Below are positions 9,508 to 18,571 of a stretch of 64,000 nt of DNA, one piece after another. The stretch comes from Bacteroidia bacterium (GTDB lineage: Bacteria; Bacteroidota; Bacteroidia; B-17B0; Aurantibacillaceae), in assembly GCA_014378485.1 (NCBI GenBank), contig JACMNO010000092.1, positions 62,001-126,000 of the forward strand, given 5' to 3'. The position numbers and the translations under genes were made by a program. The notes under the pieces are model-generated. The model was not told the DNA's origin. It did no database searches and worked only from the letters and a program-made list of their open reading frames with translations. Each line of letters starts with the position of its first letter. The stretch's first letter is position 1.

Positions 9508-9641
9508 ATACATAGACTCATAGGAAAGTTAGCTTGACAGCGAATGATTGAAAAAAATAAAGAAGTGCCCTCGCTCCCTTTCTCCGCTCTCTTATTAAAC
9601 TTATGAATACAGATCAAAAACTATGTGCCTATGTGTTTAAA
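9508..9641. repeat. ACATAG-ended inverted-repeat element, copy A
   Basis: The right end, CTATGTGCCTATGTG at 9621-9635, is the exact reverse complement of 15 bases in the left end of copy B (16893-16907). The left end (ACATAGACTCATAGGAAAG, from 9510) is a degenerate inverted counterpart. The roughly 90-base interior has no open frame. It fills most of the 219-base space between the thioredoxin-fold gene and rsmD. Confidence 0.6.
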
Positions 9642-9642
9642 C

Positions 9643-10188
9643 CTACTCAGCGGTTGAATGAGAAAAGAAGCTGAAATTTACATTTCCGTATTTACGGGTT
9701 TCAATATAATTTTTCTTCGCGCTTAAGTCTGTTTTTTGGCTATGCTCTATGATCAGCCAGCCATCTGCATTTAATAAATTATGAGTAAACACGAGATCAT
9801 GAATTGCTGCAATATTTTCCAGTTCATAAGGAGGGTCCGCAAAGATCACATCAAATGTAGAATGTGATTTTTCGAGGTATTTAAAGACATCAGCCCTGTC
9901 CGTAATAATAGAATTTAACTTTAAAGCTTTGGCCGTGTCTTTTAAAAAAAACAAACAAGGTGTATGTTTATCAATGGCGTAAATTTTTTGTGCGCCACGG
10001 GAAGCAAATTCCAGGCTGATGTTTCCCGTACCACAAAACAAATCAAGTACGGTTAAGCCATCAAAATCTATTTTATTATTTAGAATATTAAACAATCCTT
10101 CTTTGGCGAAATCAGTGGTTGGCCTCACCGGTAAATTTTTCGGAGCGATGATCTGCTTTCCTTTATGTGTGCCTCCGATTATTCGCAA
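9643..10188 (-). CDS. rsmD: 16S rRNA (guanine(966)-N2)-methyltransferase
   Basis: RsmD methylates G966 of 16S rRNA within the assembled 30S subunit using S-adenosylmethionine. The 181-residue protein opens with MRIIGGTHKGKQI, the family N-terminus, has the SAM-binding DLFCGTG at residues 49-55 and the catalytic DPPY at 118-121. Length is normal. It overlaps the upstream DUF3822 gene by 10 bases, an arrangement often seen in Bacteroidota. Confidence 0.93.
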   Translation of the reverse strand: MRIIGGTHKGKQIIAPKNLPVRPTTDFAKEGLFNILNNKIDFDGLTVLDLFCGTGNISLEFASRGAQKIYAIDKHTPCLFFLKDTAKALKLNSIITDRADVFKYLEKSHSTFDVIFADPPYELENIAAIHDLVFTHNLLNADGWLIIEHSQKTDLSAKKNYIETRKYGNVNFSFFSHSTAE

Positions 10189-11021
10189 AACAATCGGTTT
10201 ATTAATGTATAATTAAAATGTTGTGGGGATCCGTTAACGGCTGACCAGTTGATATTTTTGTGACCAATAGCCAGGCGTATGTTTTTAATGTATTTTTTTA
10301 AGGAGCTTATTAAACCCGATGTACTGTCTAAATTGCCTGCAACAGTAATATTAACAGTTAAAGGATTAAACTGATATTGTTCTAAAATAAACAATACATA
10401 ATACAAAACATCTTCCTGTGTTTTAATAGAAAACTGATTTGCTAACATCAATTTATGATCCTGTTTTACTACTATTTCAATATGGTTCTCATGAATAACC
10501 AGCAAAATATCTTCTTTGGTTAATTCTTCAGCTTGTAGCATCAAACGTGATAATAGGGTTAGCGTATGCTTTAGTTGATGTTGAGGATACAATTGATCTA
10601 GTGTTGATTTTAATGTTTCATCAATAGCATAGATCAGTTTGATATCAGTGTTCACATCATCGGTTAAAACCAATTTATCAGCGACAGTACCTGCATTAAA
10701 CTCTAAAATTGAACGACTGTTTTCAGGTTTATAAAAAGTGCCGGGGCATAATGTAAACTGAGGATCAAAATAGTTGACATATACATGCTGATATTTCTTT
10801 TTTGAGAATTGAAAATGCCTGATGGCATTCATCAAATGTTCGCTATGAGTCTGATTGATTAAATGATCAATGGGATAGTGAACAATGTATAATGGTTTAT
10901 TTTGTTCAGACTGTAATTCGCAAAACCCGATCAGGTTATCTGATAATTCGATCACCAGGCAATCTGCCAGATCGGAGAGTTGCCCAAAAGTAGAATGATC
11001 GATATGTAAATCCGCCGACAT
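10179..11021 (-). CDS. DUF3822 family protein
   Basis: A 280-residue protein without signal peptide or membrane segment. The neighbourhood (overlapping rsmD), the length and sequence features such as FKPENSRSILEF-type phrasing around residues 95-110 and the C-terminal LAIGHKNINWSAV point to DUF3822, a family I know from Bacteroidota next to rsmD. I infer an actin/ASKHA-like fold from the family, not from visible motifs. Function is unknown; a role in ribosome maturation is only suggested by context. Confidence 0.65.
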   Translation of the reverse strand: MSADLHIDHSTFGQLSDLADCLVIELSDNLIGFCELQSEQNKPLYIVHYPIDHLINQTHSEHLMNAIRHFQFSKKKYQHVYVNYFDPQFTLCPGTFYKPENSRSILEFNAGTVADKLVLTDDVNTDIKLIYAIDETLKSTLDQLYPQHQLKHTLTLLSRLMLQAEELTKEDILLVIHENHIEIVVKQDHKLMLANQFSIKTQEDVLYYVLFILEQYQFNPLTVNITVAGNLDSTSGLISSLKKYIKNIRLAIGHKNINWSAVNGSPQHFNYTLINRLFCE

Positions 11022-11072
11022 AAGTGATTACAAAATTAATCTATTAATGGAATTAGGAAAAGAAATTGTCAA

Positions 11073-11795
11073 TTATTTAGGATTAATGACTTCGTCCGGA
11101 ATTTTATCCAGTTGTTTGATATTAAAATATTCTTCAACCTGCTCTGTTTTACCGTTTCTTATAAAAGTCACCTTGGTTTCCATATAACCACCACAACTTT
11201 TTTGAAAGGCATCAAAGCTCAGATCTATCATACTTTCGGGATCCATTTTTTCAATGATACGTATTACCCTGAATGTTTTTTTATCTACCCAGGCCTGGTT
11301 GGATAAGGTATCTTCTTTAATGGCTCCTATGACATACACATTTTATTTTTTCCATTTTTGTGCGGATAGTATTTGTGTATTGTAATGTTTTTTTTCAAGA
11401 CGTGTTACGACATCATTAATTTCCCTGTAATAAATGCCACCTAAAAGCAACAGCAATGTATTTAAATCTTATGTTTTCTTATTAAACTGATTATTTTTAT
11501 AACGATAAGAGCTGTCATTTTTAAAAATTACAATATTTTCATCTTCTGGAGCACCGAAATTAATCCTGAATTTATCAGGAAGCTCTATAGCCCCGTGCCA
11601 TTCAGATTTTCCAATGATACTATAGTTCCGGTAATGCATATTTTTTTGAGAAAAGGTATATGACCGGCAGGGTCTGTTTTTATATTTTTGGTGCATTTCA
11701 TTGAGCACTTCTTTTCCTGTTTCAAATTTAGTTTTAAAAACACTGTAAATGCGGATTCCAATTATAACCTGCGAGAAACAGCATAAGGTAATCAT
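11073..11795 (-). pseudogene. secreted LolA-like/outer-membrane lipoprotein-sorting-type gene broken by two in-frame stops
   Basis: Two open segments, 11469-11795 (108 codons) and 11073-11339, lie in the same frame. The 41 codons between them are open except for TAA at 11469-11471 and TAA at 11343-11345, and they translate to protein-like sequence (IYYREINDVVTRLEKKHYNT). Joined, this gives one protein of about 240 residues ending in KIPDEVINPK, whose WHGAIELPDKFRINFG and WVDKKTFRVIRI phrases recall LolA-like domains. Upstream of the ATG at 11795 the frame also encodes a hydrophobic signal-like stretch with no ATG, so the original start may be lost too. Family placement is tentative; the lesion pattern is seen directly. 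Confidence 0.75.
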
Positions 11796-11829
11796 CAGAA
11801 AAATAAAAATGCAGCTTAATTTACACCTA

Positions 11830-12591
11830 TTAATAGGTTAATTGGCGGTGAAACTCAGAGCAAATAATGGCGCAGGCATTAGCTGCATTTAAGGATTCAC
11901 TTCCATTGCTATTCGCTGCCGGAATTGTTATACGGTTGGTGATATGCTTCATCACTTCATTGGAAATGCCATTAGCTTCGTTGCCAATAATGATTACACC
12001 TGTTTGTAATTTGCTGGTATAAATGTTTTCACCTTCCAATACAGCCCCATAAACCGGGATGTTTTTCAAGTGAGGTAATAATTGATCAAAAGCAAGGGTG
12101 ATCACATTCACTCTCAAAATTGCACCCATACTGGCCTGGAGGGTTTTTGGATTATAAACTTCCGTAGAATTCGGAGAACAGATTACCTGACGGATACCAA
12201 ACCAATCCGCAATACGGATAATAGTTCCCATATTACCGGGATCCCTGATGTCATCAAGATATATGGCAGTAGAATTTATTAATGGAGAAGGGTCAAATTT
12301 TGCATGTGTGATTTTTACAATGGCTAAAACCTGGTTAGGATTTGCAAGAAGACTTATCTTTTTAAGATCCTCTGCGCTGATTTCACTGAATTTGATATAA
12401 TTTTTCTCTAAAACAGACCTTCGTTCATCAATATATTCAATCGTCGCAAAAAGTTCCTTAATCTCAAATTTGTGATCATGAATAAACTCAGTCACTAATT
12501 TTATCCCTTCAACAATAAACAAACCTTCTTCCTCTCTGTGCTTTTTAGAGTGGAGGGATTGTATATATTTTATCTGATTTTTACTAATCAT
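11830..12591 (-). CDS. TrmH/SpoU family RNA 2'-O-methyltransferase
   Basis: A SPOUT-class methylase: motif 1 includes DDIRDPGNMGTIIRIADWFG (residues 113-132, with Asn120 and Arg126), motif 2 IIGNEANGIS (201-210, Glu205) and motif 3 NSNGSESLNAANA (227-239). An N-terminal substrate-binding domain (residues 1-95) matches the TrmH-like RlmB/YsgA arrangement. It methylates ribose in rRNA or tRNA; the target is not predictable. It is divergent from tamL across 43 bases. Confidence 0.88.
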   Translation of the reverse strand: MISKNQIKYIQSLHSKKHREEEGLFIVEGIKLVTEFIHDHKFEIKELFATIEYIDERRSVLEKNYIKFSEISAEDLKKISLLANPNQVLAIVKITHAKFDPSPLINSTAIYLDDIRDPGNMGTIIRIADWFGIRQVICSPNSTEVYNPKTLQASMGAILRVNVITLAFDQLLPHLKNIPVYGAVLEGENIYTSKLQTGVIIIGNEANGISNEVMKHITNRITIPAANSNGSESLNAANACAIICSEFHRQLTY

Positions 12592-12634
12592 TTTTTAAAC
12601 CTAAATTAGTAGGCTATAAATGTAACTAAACCAT

Positions 12635-15178
12635 TTGACCTATAAACAGGATATTAAAAGTATTTTAAGACATACCCCTGGGGCTAGCTTTGCTGTTTTT
12701 TATTTTTTATTTTTGGTGTTGATTTTTTCTTCCTGTAATGTGAACAAGCATTTAAAAGAAAATGAATATTTACTGAATAAAAATACGGTGAAACGCAATG
12801 GAACAAACATTGATAAGGGTGATCTCGAGGCTTTCATCAGGCAAAAGCCAAACCGGAAAATTTTAAAATTAGTGCGTTTTAACCTATGGTTATACAACCA
12901 GGTGGATCAGAAAAAAATGCTTGAAAAGAAAGAAAAAAGAGACGCAAAATATGACCGAATCAATGCTAAACGAGTAGAAAAAACAAACCGCAAAAATGAG
13001 AAGAGATTAAAGCAAGGCAAAGCCACTAAAATAACTAATCTTAAAAATAAGGAAAAGCCAACATTTCGTGAAAGTATAATGGAAGCAGGCGAACCACCGG
13101 TTGTTTTGGATACTTTTTTAACCAAACTCACTAAAAACCAATTACAAAAATTTGTGTTCTCGAAAGGTTATTTTGATTCTGATGTAAGGGACAGCATTGT
13201 TTTGGATGCGAAGAACAAACGAGCTAAAATTTATTATTTTATTTCCAAATCAAAACCTTATTATATTAAAAACATTAACTACAAAATCGAAGATCCTCTC
13301 ATTGAGTATTTTATTTTAAACGATACCATTCCTACATTAATTAAACGCAATACCATTTATGATGAAGATGTTTTTCAGAAAGAAAGATCGCGTATCACAG
13401 AAAGTCAACTGAATAACGGGTATTTTTATTTTGCCCCTGAATATGTTTATTACCTGGCGGACACTAACCTGGTTGGGCAGAATGTGAATCTGACTATTGG
13501 GGTTAAAATGTTTTCACGATCTTTCAATGAATCAAACGATTCTGTTGTGTATGTTAATCATCCACGTTTTTATATAGGTAATGTATATGTAATTCCTGAA
13601 AATATTCCTGATTTCAGGGGAAAAGCGAATGATGTATACATGAAAGACACGGTAGAATACAATGGACTAAAAATTCTGCATAATGATAAGCTGAAGTTCC
13701 GAAAAAAGGACCTCACGAGGGATATCACAGTTTCACCGGGGCAGTTATATCAGCAAAATTATTCAGAAGAAACCTATAAAGGAATGACTTCATTGAAAGT
13801 TTTTAAAAGTGTGTACATTCAGTACATCAAAAATCCTTTATTCTCGGACAAACTGGATTGCTATATTGTTTGCCAGCCTATAGTTAAACAAGCTACTACT
13901 ATTGAAACGGAATATAATTATACCTACGGCAACAGTGGTATTGCAGGGAGTTTGGTGTTTCAAAATAAAAATGCTTTCAGAGGCGCTGAGTTAGTTGAAT
14001 TAAAACTGAAAGGATCTATCACTGCTCAAAAACAATTTAACACAACTCAGACTTCCACTAATATTAATGACGTTAGAAACACATTCAATACAATACAATT
14101 TGGGCCTGAATTAAATATTTATTTCCCAAAGCCCTTGTTCCCTTTTACCTTATTTTATTATAAAAAAAATGCAAATGAAAAAAGATATTTTACCCAACCA
14201 AAAACAATATTAAATCTTTCTGTAAATTATCAGTCAAGACCTGAATTTAGCAGAACGATTTCCAGTATCTCTTATGGTTTTAAATTTACGAATAGCAAAA
14301 GATTGTTTGCTTACGATGTAATTCCTTTAGAAGTGTATATGGTTAAAGCAAAATTGTTTGGAAATTTTCAAAGTGATTTATTAAAACTAAATGATTTCTT
14401 TTTATTGAATTCTTTTCAGGATCACATCACTACTTTATCAAAGATCTCAGCGACCTATAATAACCAAGGAATCAGTAAAAAAAGAAACTTAATGTATTTA
14501 AGGATGAGTATAAGTTCTTCAGGAAATATATTACGAGGAATTTATTCAGCTACTGATCAACCTAAAGATGCTCAGGATAGGTATTTAATTGAAGGAATTC
14601 CTTTTTCTCAATTTGTAAAAATTGAGTCGGATTATCGGTTTTATATTAAAGTTAGAAAATTAGGGAAATTGGTGTATCGTTTGGCCGGTGGTTTCGGCCA
14701 ACCTCTTAAAAACCTGACATCTTTGCCATACGAGCAAAGTTTTTTTGGTGGAGGTCCTAACACCAACCGGGCTTGGCGCGCAAGAACATTAGGACCCGGC
14801 AGTTATGCGCAACCTGATTCGGTTAGTGCGCGATATGATAAAATTGGTAATATTCAAATAGAAAGCAATATTGAATATCGTTTTCATATATTTAAATCAT
14901 TTTACGGCGCCTGGTTTGTAGATGCCACTAACATTTGGTTATCCTACAATGATCCAAATAAACCTAACGGACAATTTAATTTAAATCGATTCTATAAAGA
15001 ATTTGCCATAGGCACTGGCTTTGGCTTACGTTATGATTTCAGTTTCTTTGTACTGAGATTGGATGCGGCCATGCGTGCTCACGATCCCCAATATGCTGAG
15101 AATAAAAGATGGGTTTTAGGAACACAAACACTACGGCAATCTGCCATTTTAAATTTCGGTATTGGTTACCCTTTTTAA
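12635..15178 (+). CDS. tamL: TamL, lipoprotein-type Omp85/TamA homologue
   Basis: Outer-membrane Omp85 protein of the TamA branch; in Bacteroidota this member carries a lipoprotein signal. Here the hydrophobic stretch FAVFYFLFLVLIFSSC ends at a lipobox cysteine (Cys34), followed by NVNKHLKENEYLLNKN. Residues about 90-150 form a Lys/Arg/Glu-rich insertion, then POTRA-like repeats and a C-terminal 16-strand-type barrel ending in ILNFGIGYPF with a terminal aromatic residue. The only in-frame start giving the signal peptide is TTG at 12635; there is no upstream ATG. Its proposed role is translocation or assembly of outer-membrane proteins with TamB, which is not in the window. Confidence 0.85.
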   Translation: MTYKQDIKSILRHTPGASFAVFYFLFLVLIFSSCNVNKHLKENEYLLNKNTVKRNGTNIDKGDLEAFIRQKPNRKILKLVRFNLWLYNQVDQKKMLEKKEKRDAKYDRINAKRVEKTNRKNEKRLKQGKATKITNLKNKEKPTFRESIMEAGEPPVVLDTFLTKLTKNQLQKFVFSKGYFDSDVRDSIVLDAKNKRAKIYYFISKSKPYYIKNINYKIEDPLIEYFILNDTIPTLIKRNTIYDEDVFQKERSRITESQLNNGYFYFAPEYVYYLADTNLVGQNVNLTIGVKMFSRSFNESNDSVVYVNHPRFYIGNVYVIPENIPDFRGKANDVYMKDTVEYNGLKILHNDKLKFRKKDLTRDITVSPGQLYQQNYSEETYKGMTSLKVFKSVYIQYIKNPLFSDKLDCYIVCQPIVKQATTIETEYNYTYGNSGIAGSLVFQNKNAFRGAELVELKLKGSITAQKQFNTTQTSTNINDVRNTFNTIQFGPELNIYFPKPLFPFTLFYYKKNANEKRYFTQPKTILNLSVNYQSRPEFSRTISSISYGFKFTNSKRLFAYDVIPLEVYMVKAKLFGNFQSDLLKLNDFFLLNSFQDHITTLSKISATYNNQGISKKRNLMYLRMSISSSGNILRGIYSATDQPKDAQDRYLIEGIPFSQFVKIESDYRFYIKVRKLGKLVYRLAGGFGQPLKNLTSLPYEQSFFGGGPNTNRAWRARTLGPGSYAQPDSVSARYDKIGNIQIESNIEYRFHIFKSFYGAWFVDATNIWLSYNDPNKPNGQFNLNRFYKEFAIGTGFGLRYDFSFFVLRLDAAMRAHDPQYAENKRWVLGTQTLRQSAILNFGIGYPF

Positions 15179-15274
15179 TATACTTTTTTGCCTTTTAAAA
15201 TTGCCCATTCCATATCGGATATCTCATCCTGATCTCTCAAAAAAGGTTATCTTTATACCCTTATTTCAAATTTA

Positions 15275-16858
15275 ATGAGCTTTATAGAAGAATTACATAA
15301 GAGAAAAACCTTTGCCATTATTGCCCATCCCGATGCCGGTAAAACTACACTCACCGAAAAATTATTATTATTCGGAGGAGCTATTCAGTCTGCGGGAGCT
15401 GTAAAATCAAACAAAATCAAAAAGTCAACGACTTCCGATTTCATGGAAATTGAGAAACAACGTGGTATCTCTGTATCAACATCGGTTATGGCTTTTGATT
15501 ACCGTGACTTTAAAGTGAACATTCTCGATACTCCAGGCCATGAAGATTTCGCTGAAGATACGTACAGAACTTTATCCGCTGTGGATAGTGTAATTATGGT
15601 GATTGATTGTGTGAAAGGCGTGGAACCGCAAACGAGAAAATTACTGGAAGTTTGCCGCATGAGAAACACGCCGGTGATCGTATTTGTAAATAAAATGGAT
15701 CGCGAAGGGCAAAGCCCGTTTGATTTATTAGATGAGATCGAAAAGGAATTAAAGATCAGGGTGCGCCCGTTAACATGGCCAATTGGGATTGGTAAATCTT
15801 TTAAAGGCGTTTATAATCTATACGAAAAAAAATTATCTCTTTTCCAAGGCGACAGTAAAACAACGGTTGAAGAAAGTGTGGTATTGGATAATGTGAATGA
15901 TAGTGAAATTGAAAAGTACATCAGCGAAGATTTCGCCAATCAGTTACGTGATGACATTACTTTAATAGATGGCGTGTATGATGATTTTAATAAAGAAGAA
16001 TATTTAAAAGCGAATGTCAGTCCTGTATTTTTTGGAAGTGCCGTGAATAATTTTGGTATCAAAGAATTACTGGATTGTTTCGTGGAGATTGCTCCCACAC
16101 CGCAAGGTAGGGATACGGATGTAGCCGGTTATGTAGAACCGGAAACTCCGAAGTTCAGTGGTTTTGTTTTTAAGATCCACGCTAATCTTGATCCCAAGCA
16201 CCGTGACAGAATTGCTTTTTTAAGAATTGTTTCAGGAAAGTTTGAGCGTAATAAATATTACTATAACGTGCGTGAAGGAAAAGATATGCGTTTCAGTAAT
16301 CCAACGGCTTTTATGGCGCAGCAAAAATCTGTTATTGATGAATCTTTTCCGGGCGATGTGATTGGTTTATATGATGCCGGTAGTTTTAAAATTGGTGATA
16401 CGTTAACGGAAGGCGCTAAATTTAATTATAAAGGAATCCCTAGCTTCTCGCCTGAATTATTTAAATATGTTACCAATCTCGATCCGATGAAAACAAAACA
16501 GTTGCAAAAAGGATTGGAGCAGTTAACGGATGAAGGGGTTGCACAGCTATTTACAAAAAAAGCGGATGGCCGGAAAGTAGTAGGAACTGTTGGAGCCTTA
16601 CAGTTTGAGGTTATTCAACACCGCTTGAAATCAGAGTACAATGCATCCTGTGGTTATGATTCCGTCAACTTATATAAAGCACTTTGGATCGAATGTAACG
16701 ACAAGAAAAAACTGGAGGAATTTTTAATTGATAAATCAAACCATATCGCCTACGATAAAGAAAACCGATTGGTTTTTTTAGCGGAGTCTGCCTGGTTATT
16801 GGAAATGGCGCAAACCAAGTTCCCTGAAATTAAGTTTCATTTAAAGAGTGAGTTTTAG
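15275..16858 (+). CDS. prfC: peptide chain release factor 3
   Basis: RF3 is a translational GTPase that recycles RF1/RF2 after termination. G1 reads AHPDAGKTT (residues 17-25), G2/G3 include [11 protein letters not shown] and DTPGHEDF, and G4 is NKMDRE. The insert [20 protein letters not shown] separates it from EF-G. Length (527 aa) is standard. It follows tamL by 96 bases with its own ATG and is followed by repeat copy B. Confidence 0.95.
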   Translation: MSFIEELHKRKTFAIIAHPDAGKTTLTEKLLLFGGAIQSAGAVKSNKIKKSTTSDFMEIEKQRGISVSTSVMAFDYRDFKVNILDTPGHEDFAEDTYRTLSAVDSVIMVIDCVKGVEPQTRKLLEVCRMRNTPVIVFVNKMDREGQSPFDLLDEIEKELKIRVRPLTWPIGIGKSFKGVYNLYEKKLSLFQGDSKTTVEESVVLDNVNDSEIEKYISEDFANQLRDDITLIDGVYDDFNKEEYLKANVSPVFFGSAVNNFGIKELLDCFVEIAPTPQGRDTDVAGYVEPETPKFSGFVFKIHANLDPKHRDRIAFLRIVSGKFERNKYYYNVREGKDMRFSNPTAFMAQQKSVIDESFPGDVIGLYDAGSFKIGDTLTEGAKFNYKGIPSFSPELFKYVTNLDPMKTKQLQKGLEQLTDEGVAQLFTKKADGRKVVGTVGALQFEVIQHRLKSEYNASCGYDSVNLYKALWIECNDKKKLEEFLIDKSNHIAYDKENRLVFLAESAWLLEMAQTKFPEIKFHLKSEF

Positions 16859-16887
16859 GTAAAAATCTTCAATAAATCTTTTAAAAA

Positions 16888-17036
16888 TTAACCACATAGG
16901 CACATAGAAAAATAAATGGGAAAGAAGGAGTTATAGAAAAACATGTTTTTTCCACATAGTTTTCTATATGAAAAGCGTAGCTTCTATATATCTCTGAATT
17001 ACTGTCGTTCAAAAACTATGGCTCTATGTGTTTAAA
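16888..17036. repeat. ACATAG-ended inverted-repeat element, copy B
   Basis: The left end TTAACCACATAGGCACATAG (16888-16907) and right end CTATGGCTCTATGTGTTTAA (17015-17034) form imperfect terminal inverted repeats. The interior contains another CCACATAG (16952-16959) and a weak hairpin around TATATGAAAAGC/GCTTCTATATA. No open frame. It fills the 207-base gap between prfC and the hexapeptide-repeat gene and resembles copy C in the first 35 bases. Confidence 0.65.
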
Positions 17037-17065
17037 AAACAAGTACAAATTAAACTCATAATGTT

Positions 17066-17680
17066 ATGGCAAATATTTTTGAATTCAACGGTTACAAACC
17101 GGTAATAGATAAAAGTTCTTTCATTCATCCCAATGCAACCGTGACGGGAAATGTGATCATTGGAAAAAATGTTTATATCGGTCCGGGCGCTGCTATTCGT
17201 GGTGACTGGGGACAAATCATTATTGAAGACGGTTGCAATGTTCAGGAAAACTGTACCATTCACATGTTTCCTGGAACAACAGTGTTGTTAAAGGAAGCTT
17301 CTCATATAGGCCATGGGGCAATTATTCATGGTGCCACTATTGGGAGAAATGTGTTGGTTGGTATGAATGCGGTGGTGATGGATAATTGCATCATTGGAGA
17401 TAATTGTATCATTGGTGCTTTATGTTTTGTACCGGCAGATACAGTGATAGAAGATAAAAAAGTGGCTGTTGGAAATCCTGCAAAAATAGTAAAGGATGTT
17501 AGTGATGAGATGATGGCATGGAAAACAAAAGGCACTGCGTTATACCAGCAATTACCCGCTGATTGTTATGATAGTTTAAAACCATGTGAGCCTTTGCGAA
17601 GAATGCCTGCTTACCGACCCGACCAACAAAACGAATACATAACTTGGAACGAAGAAAAAAATAAATCTAAAATAAAATAG
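17066..17680 (+). CDS. gamma-carbonic-anhydrase-like hexapeptide protein (PaaY/CaiE type)
   Basis: A left-handed beta-helix built from hexapeptide repeats through residues 20-130 (for example IIGKNVYIGPG and IGRNVLVGMNAVV). The gamma-carbonic anhydrase residues appear intact: Arg45 and Asp47 in IRGDWGQ, and candidate zinc histidines His66, His83 and His88 (HIGHGAIIHG). The C-terminal extension YQQLPADCYDSLKPCEPLR is characteristic of PaaY/CaiE proteins, which act as thioesterases or carbonic anhydrases. No phenylacetate or carnitine genes are nearby, so the pathway role is open. It is convergent with the DUF6089 gene, 16 bases away. Confidence 0.82.
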   Translation: MANIFEFNGYKPVIDKSSFIHPNATVTGNVIIGKNVYIGPGAAIRGDWGQIIIEDGCNVQENCTIHMFPGTTVLLKEASHIGHGAIIHGATIGRNVLVGMNAVVMDNCIIGDNCIIGALCFVPADTVIEDKKVAVGNPAKIVKDVSDEMMAWKTKGTALYQQLPADCYDSLKPCEPLRRMPAYRPDQQNEYITWNEEKNKSKIK

Positions 17681-17696
17681 TGTCAAGTGCTAATGA

Positions 17697-18515
17697 CTAA
17701 TGATCATAAGCATAACAAGGCGGTGCCACAAAACTTAATTTAAAATTAAGGGTTAGGCCGAAAAAGAAATACCAGTCTTTGGTTCTTGGGTTCCCGCGCT
17801 GCTCATTCACATTACTTCCTGCGTTCTTTGAACGGTCAGATAATTTCACTCCATTAACAGTTGTAAAAGGTGTTGCAAAAGGATCAGGATAGGTTCCGCT
17901 CACGTCATCCAGGTAATCAGTAAAAGTTTTTCTTGGGCCCCATTCAAGACCAATGCCTACTTTTTTACTGACATTCATTTTTAACCCAAGTCCGAAAGGA
18001 ATAGCCATTTGAGTTAAGCGATATCTTTTTGATTGCCCTTCGGTATTTAATGGTTGAAGGTCTATCCAAAAATTACCCATTTGAGCCCTCGGTTTAAAAG
18101 TGAAAACATCCAATCCTAAAAATAAATAAGTTGTGAATTTATATTTATCGTTACTGATCCTGTATTCCAGAAAATTAAATTCGGCGATTGCATTAAATTC
18201 AATGATTCTTGATTTGAAATTCAGATTACGCTGAAGCTGATCTTCATCTTCACTCTGGGAATCATCACCCATAATATTGCCATAATTAACGCCACCACGG
18301 AAAGCATAGCGGTAATTCGGTGTAAAACGGTAAAAAATTCCGCCAGCCGGCTGAGTCAGATTAAATTGTTTTCGTGGGTTCAAATCACCAATATAGTATG
18401 AACCGCCCAGCATAATGCCAACTTCATGTTGACGAAAGTTTCGTTTTTTTGTTTGTGAAAACAAATTTGACGTAACCATCAGGAAAGTAAATATCAGGTA
18501 GATGAAAAATTTCAT
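17697..18515 (-). CDS. DUF6089-type outer-membrane beta-barrel protein
   Basis: From the ATG at 18515 (MKFFIYLIFTFLMVTSNLFSQ) there is a clean signal peptide; an upstream in-frame ATG at 18530 adds only MRYTN. The mature part begins with HEVGIMLGGSYYIGDLNPRK, typical of Bacteroidota DUF6089 proteins, the group to which I believe the T9SS-associated PorG belongs, and continues as alternating barrel strands. In many relatives such a gene stands directly before uppS-bamA; here it lies about 18 kb from that cluster. It is 41 bases downstream of the T9SS-tailed subtilase gene. A T9SS role is possible but not shown by sequence alone. Confidence 0.72.
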   Translation of the reverse strand: MKFFIYLIFTFLMVTSNLFSQTKKRNFRQHEVGIMLGGSYYIGDLNPRKQFNLTQPAGGIFYRFTPNYRYAFRGGVNYGNIMGDDSQSEDEDQLQRNLNFKSRIIEFNAIAEFNFLEYRISNDKYKFTTYLFLGLDVFTFKPRAQMGNFWIDLQPLNTEGQSKRYRLTQMAIPFGLGLKMNVSKKVGIGLEWGPRKTFTDYLDDVSGTYPDPFATPFTTVNGVKLSDRSKNAGSNVNEQRGNPRTKDWYFFFGLTLNFKLSFVAPPCYAYDH

Positions 18516-18571
18516 ATTCGTATAACGCATTTCTATAAAAAATAGTATTCGAAAGTACTAAATTTTAAAGG

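Noticed and set aside
11343-11471. Recoding of TAA as Gln/Glu in this lineage
   Set aside because: TAA ends most of the intact genes in the window, so two nonsense mutations in one gene are the simpler reading.
16888-17036. CRISPR-like repeats from the repeated CACATAG words
   Set aside because: The words are short, inverted and irregularly spaced, with no uniform spacers; an inverted-repeat element fits better.
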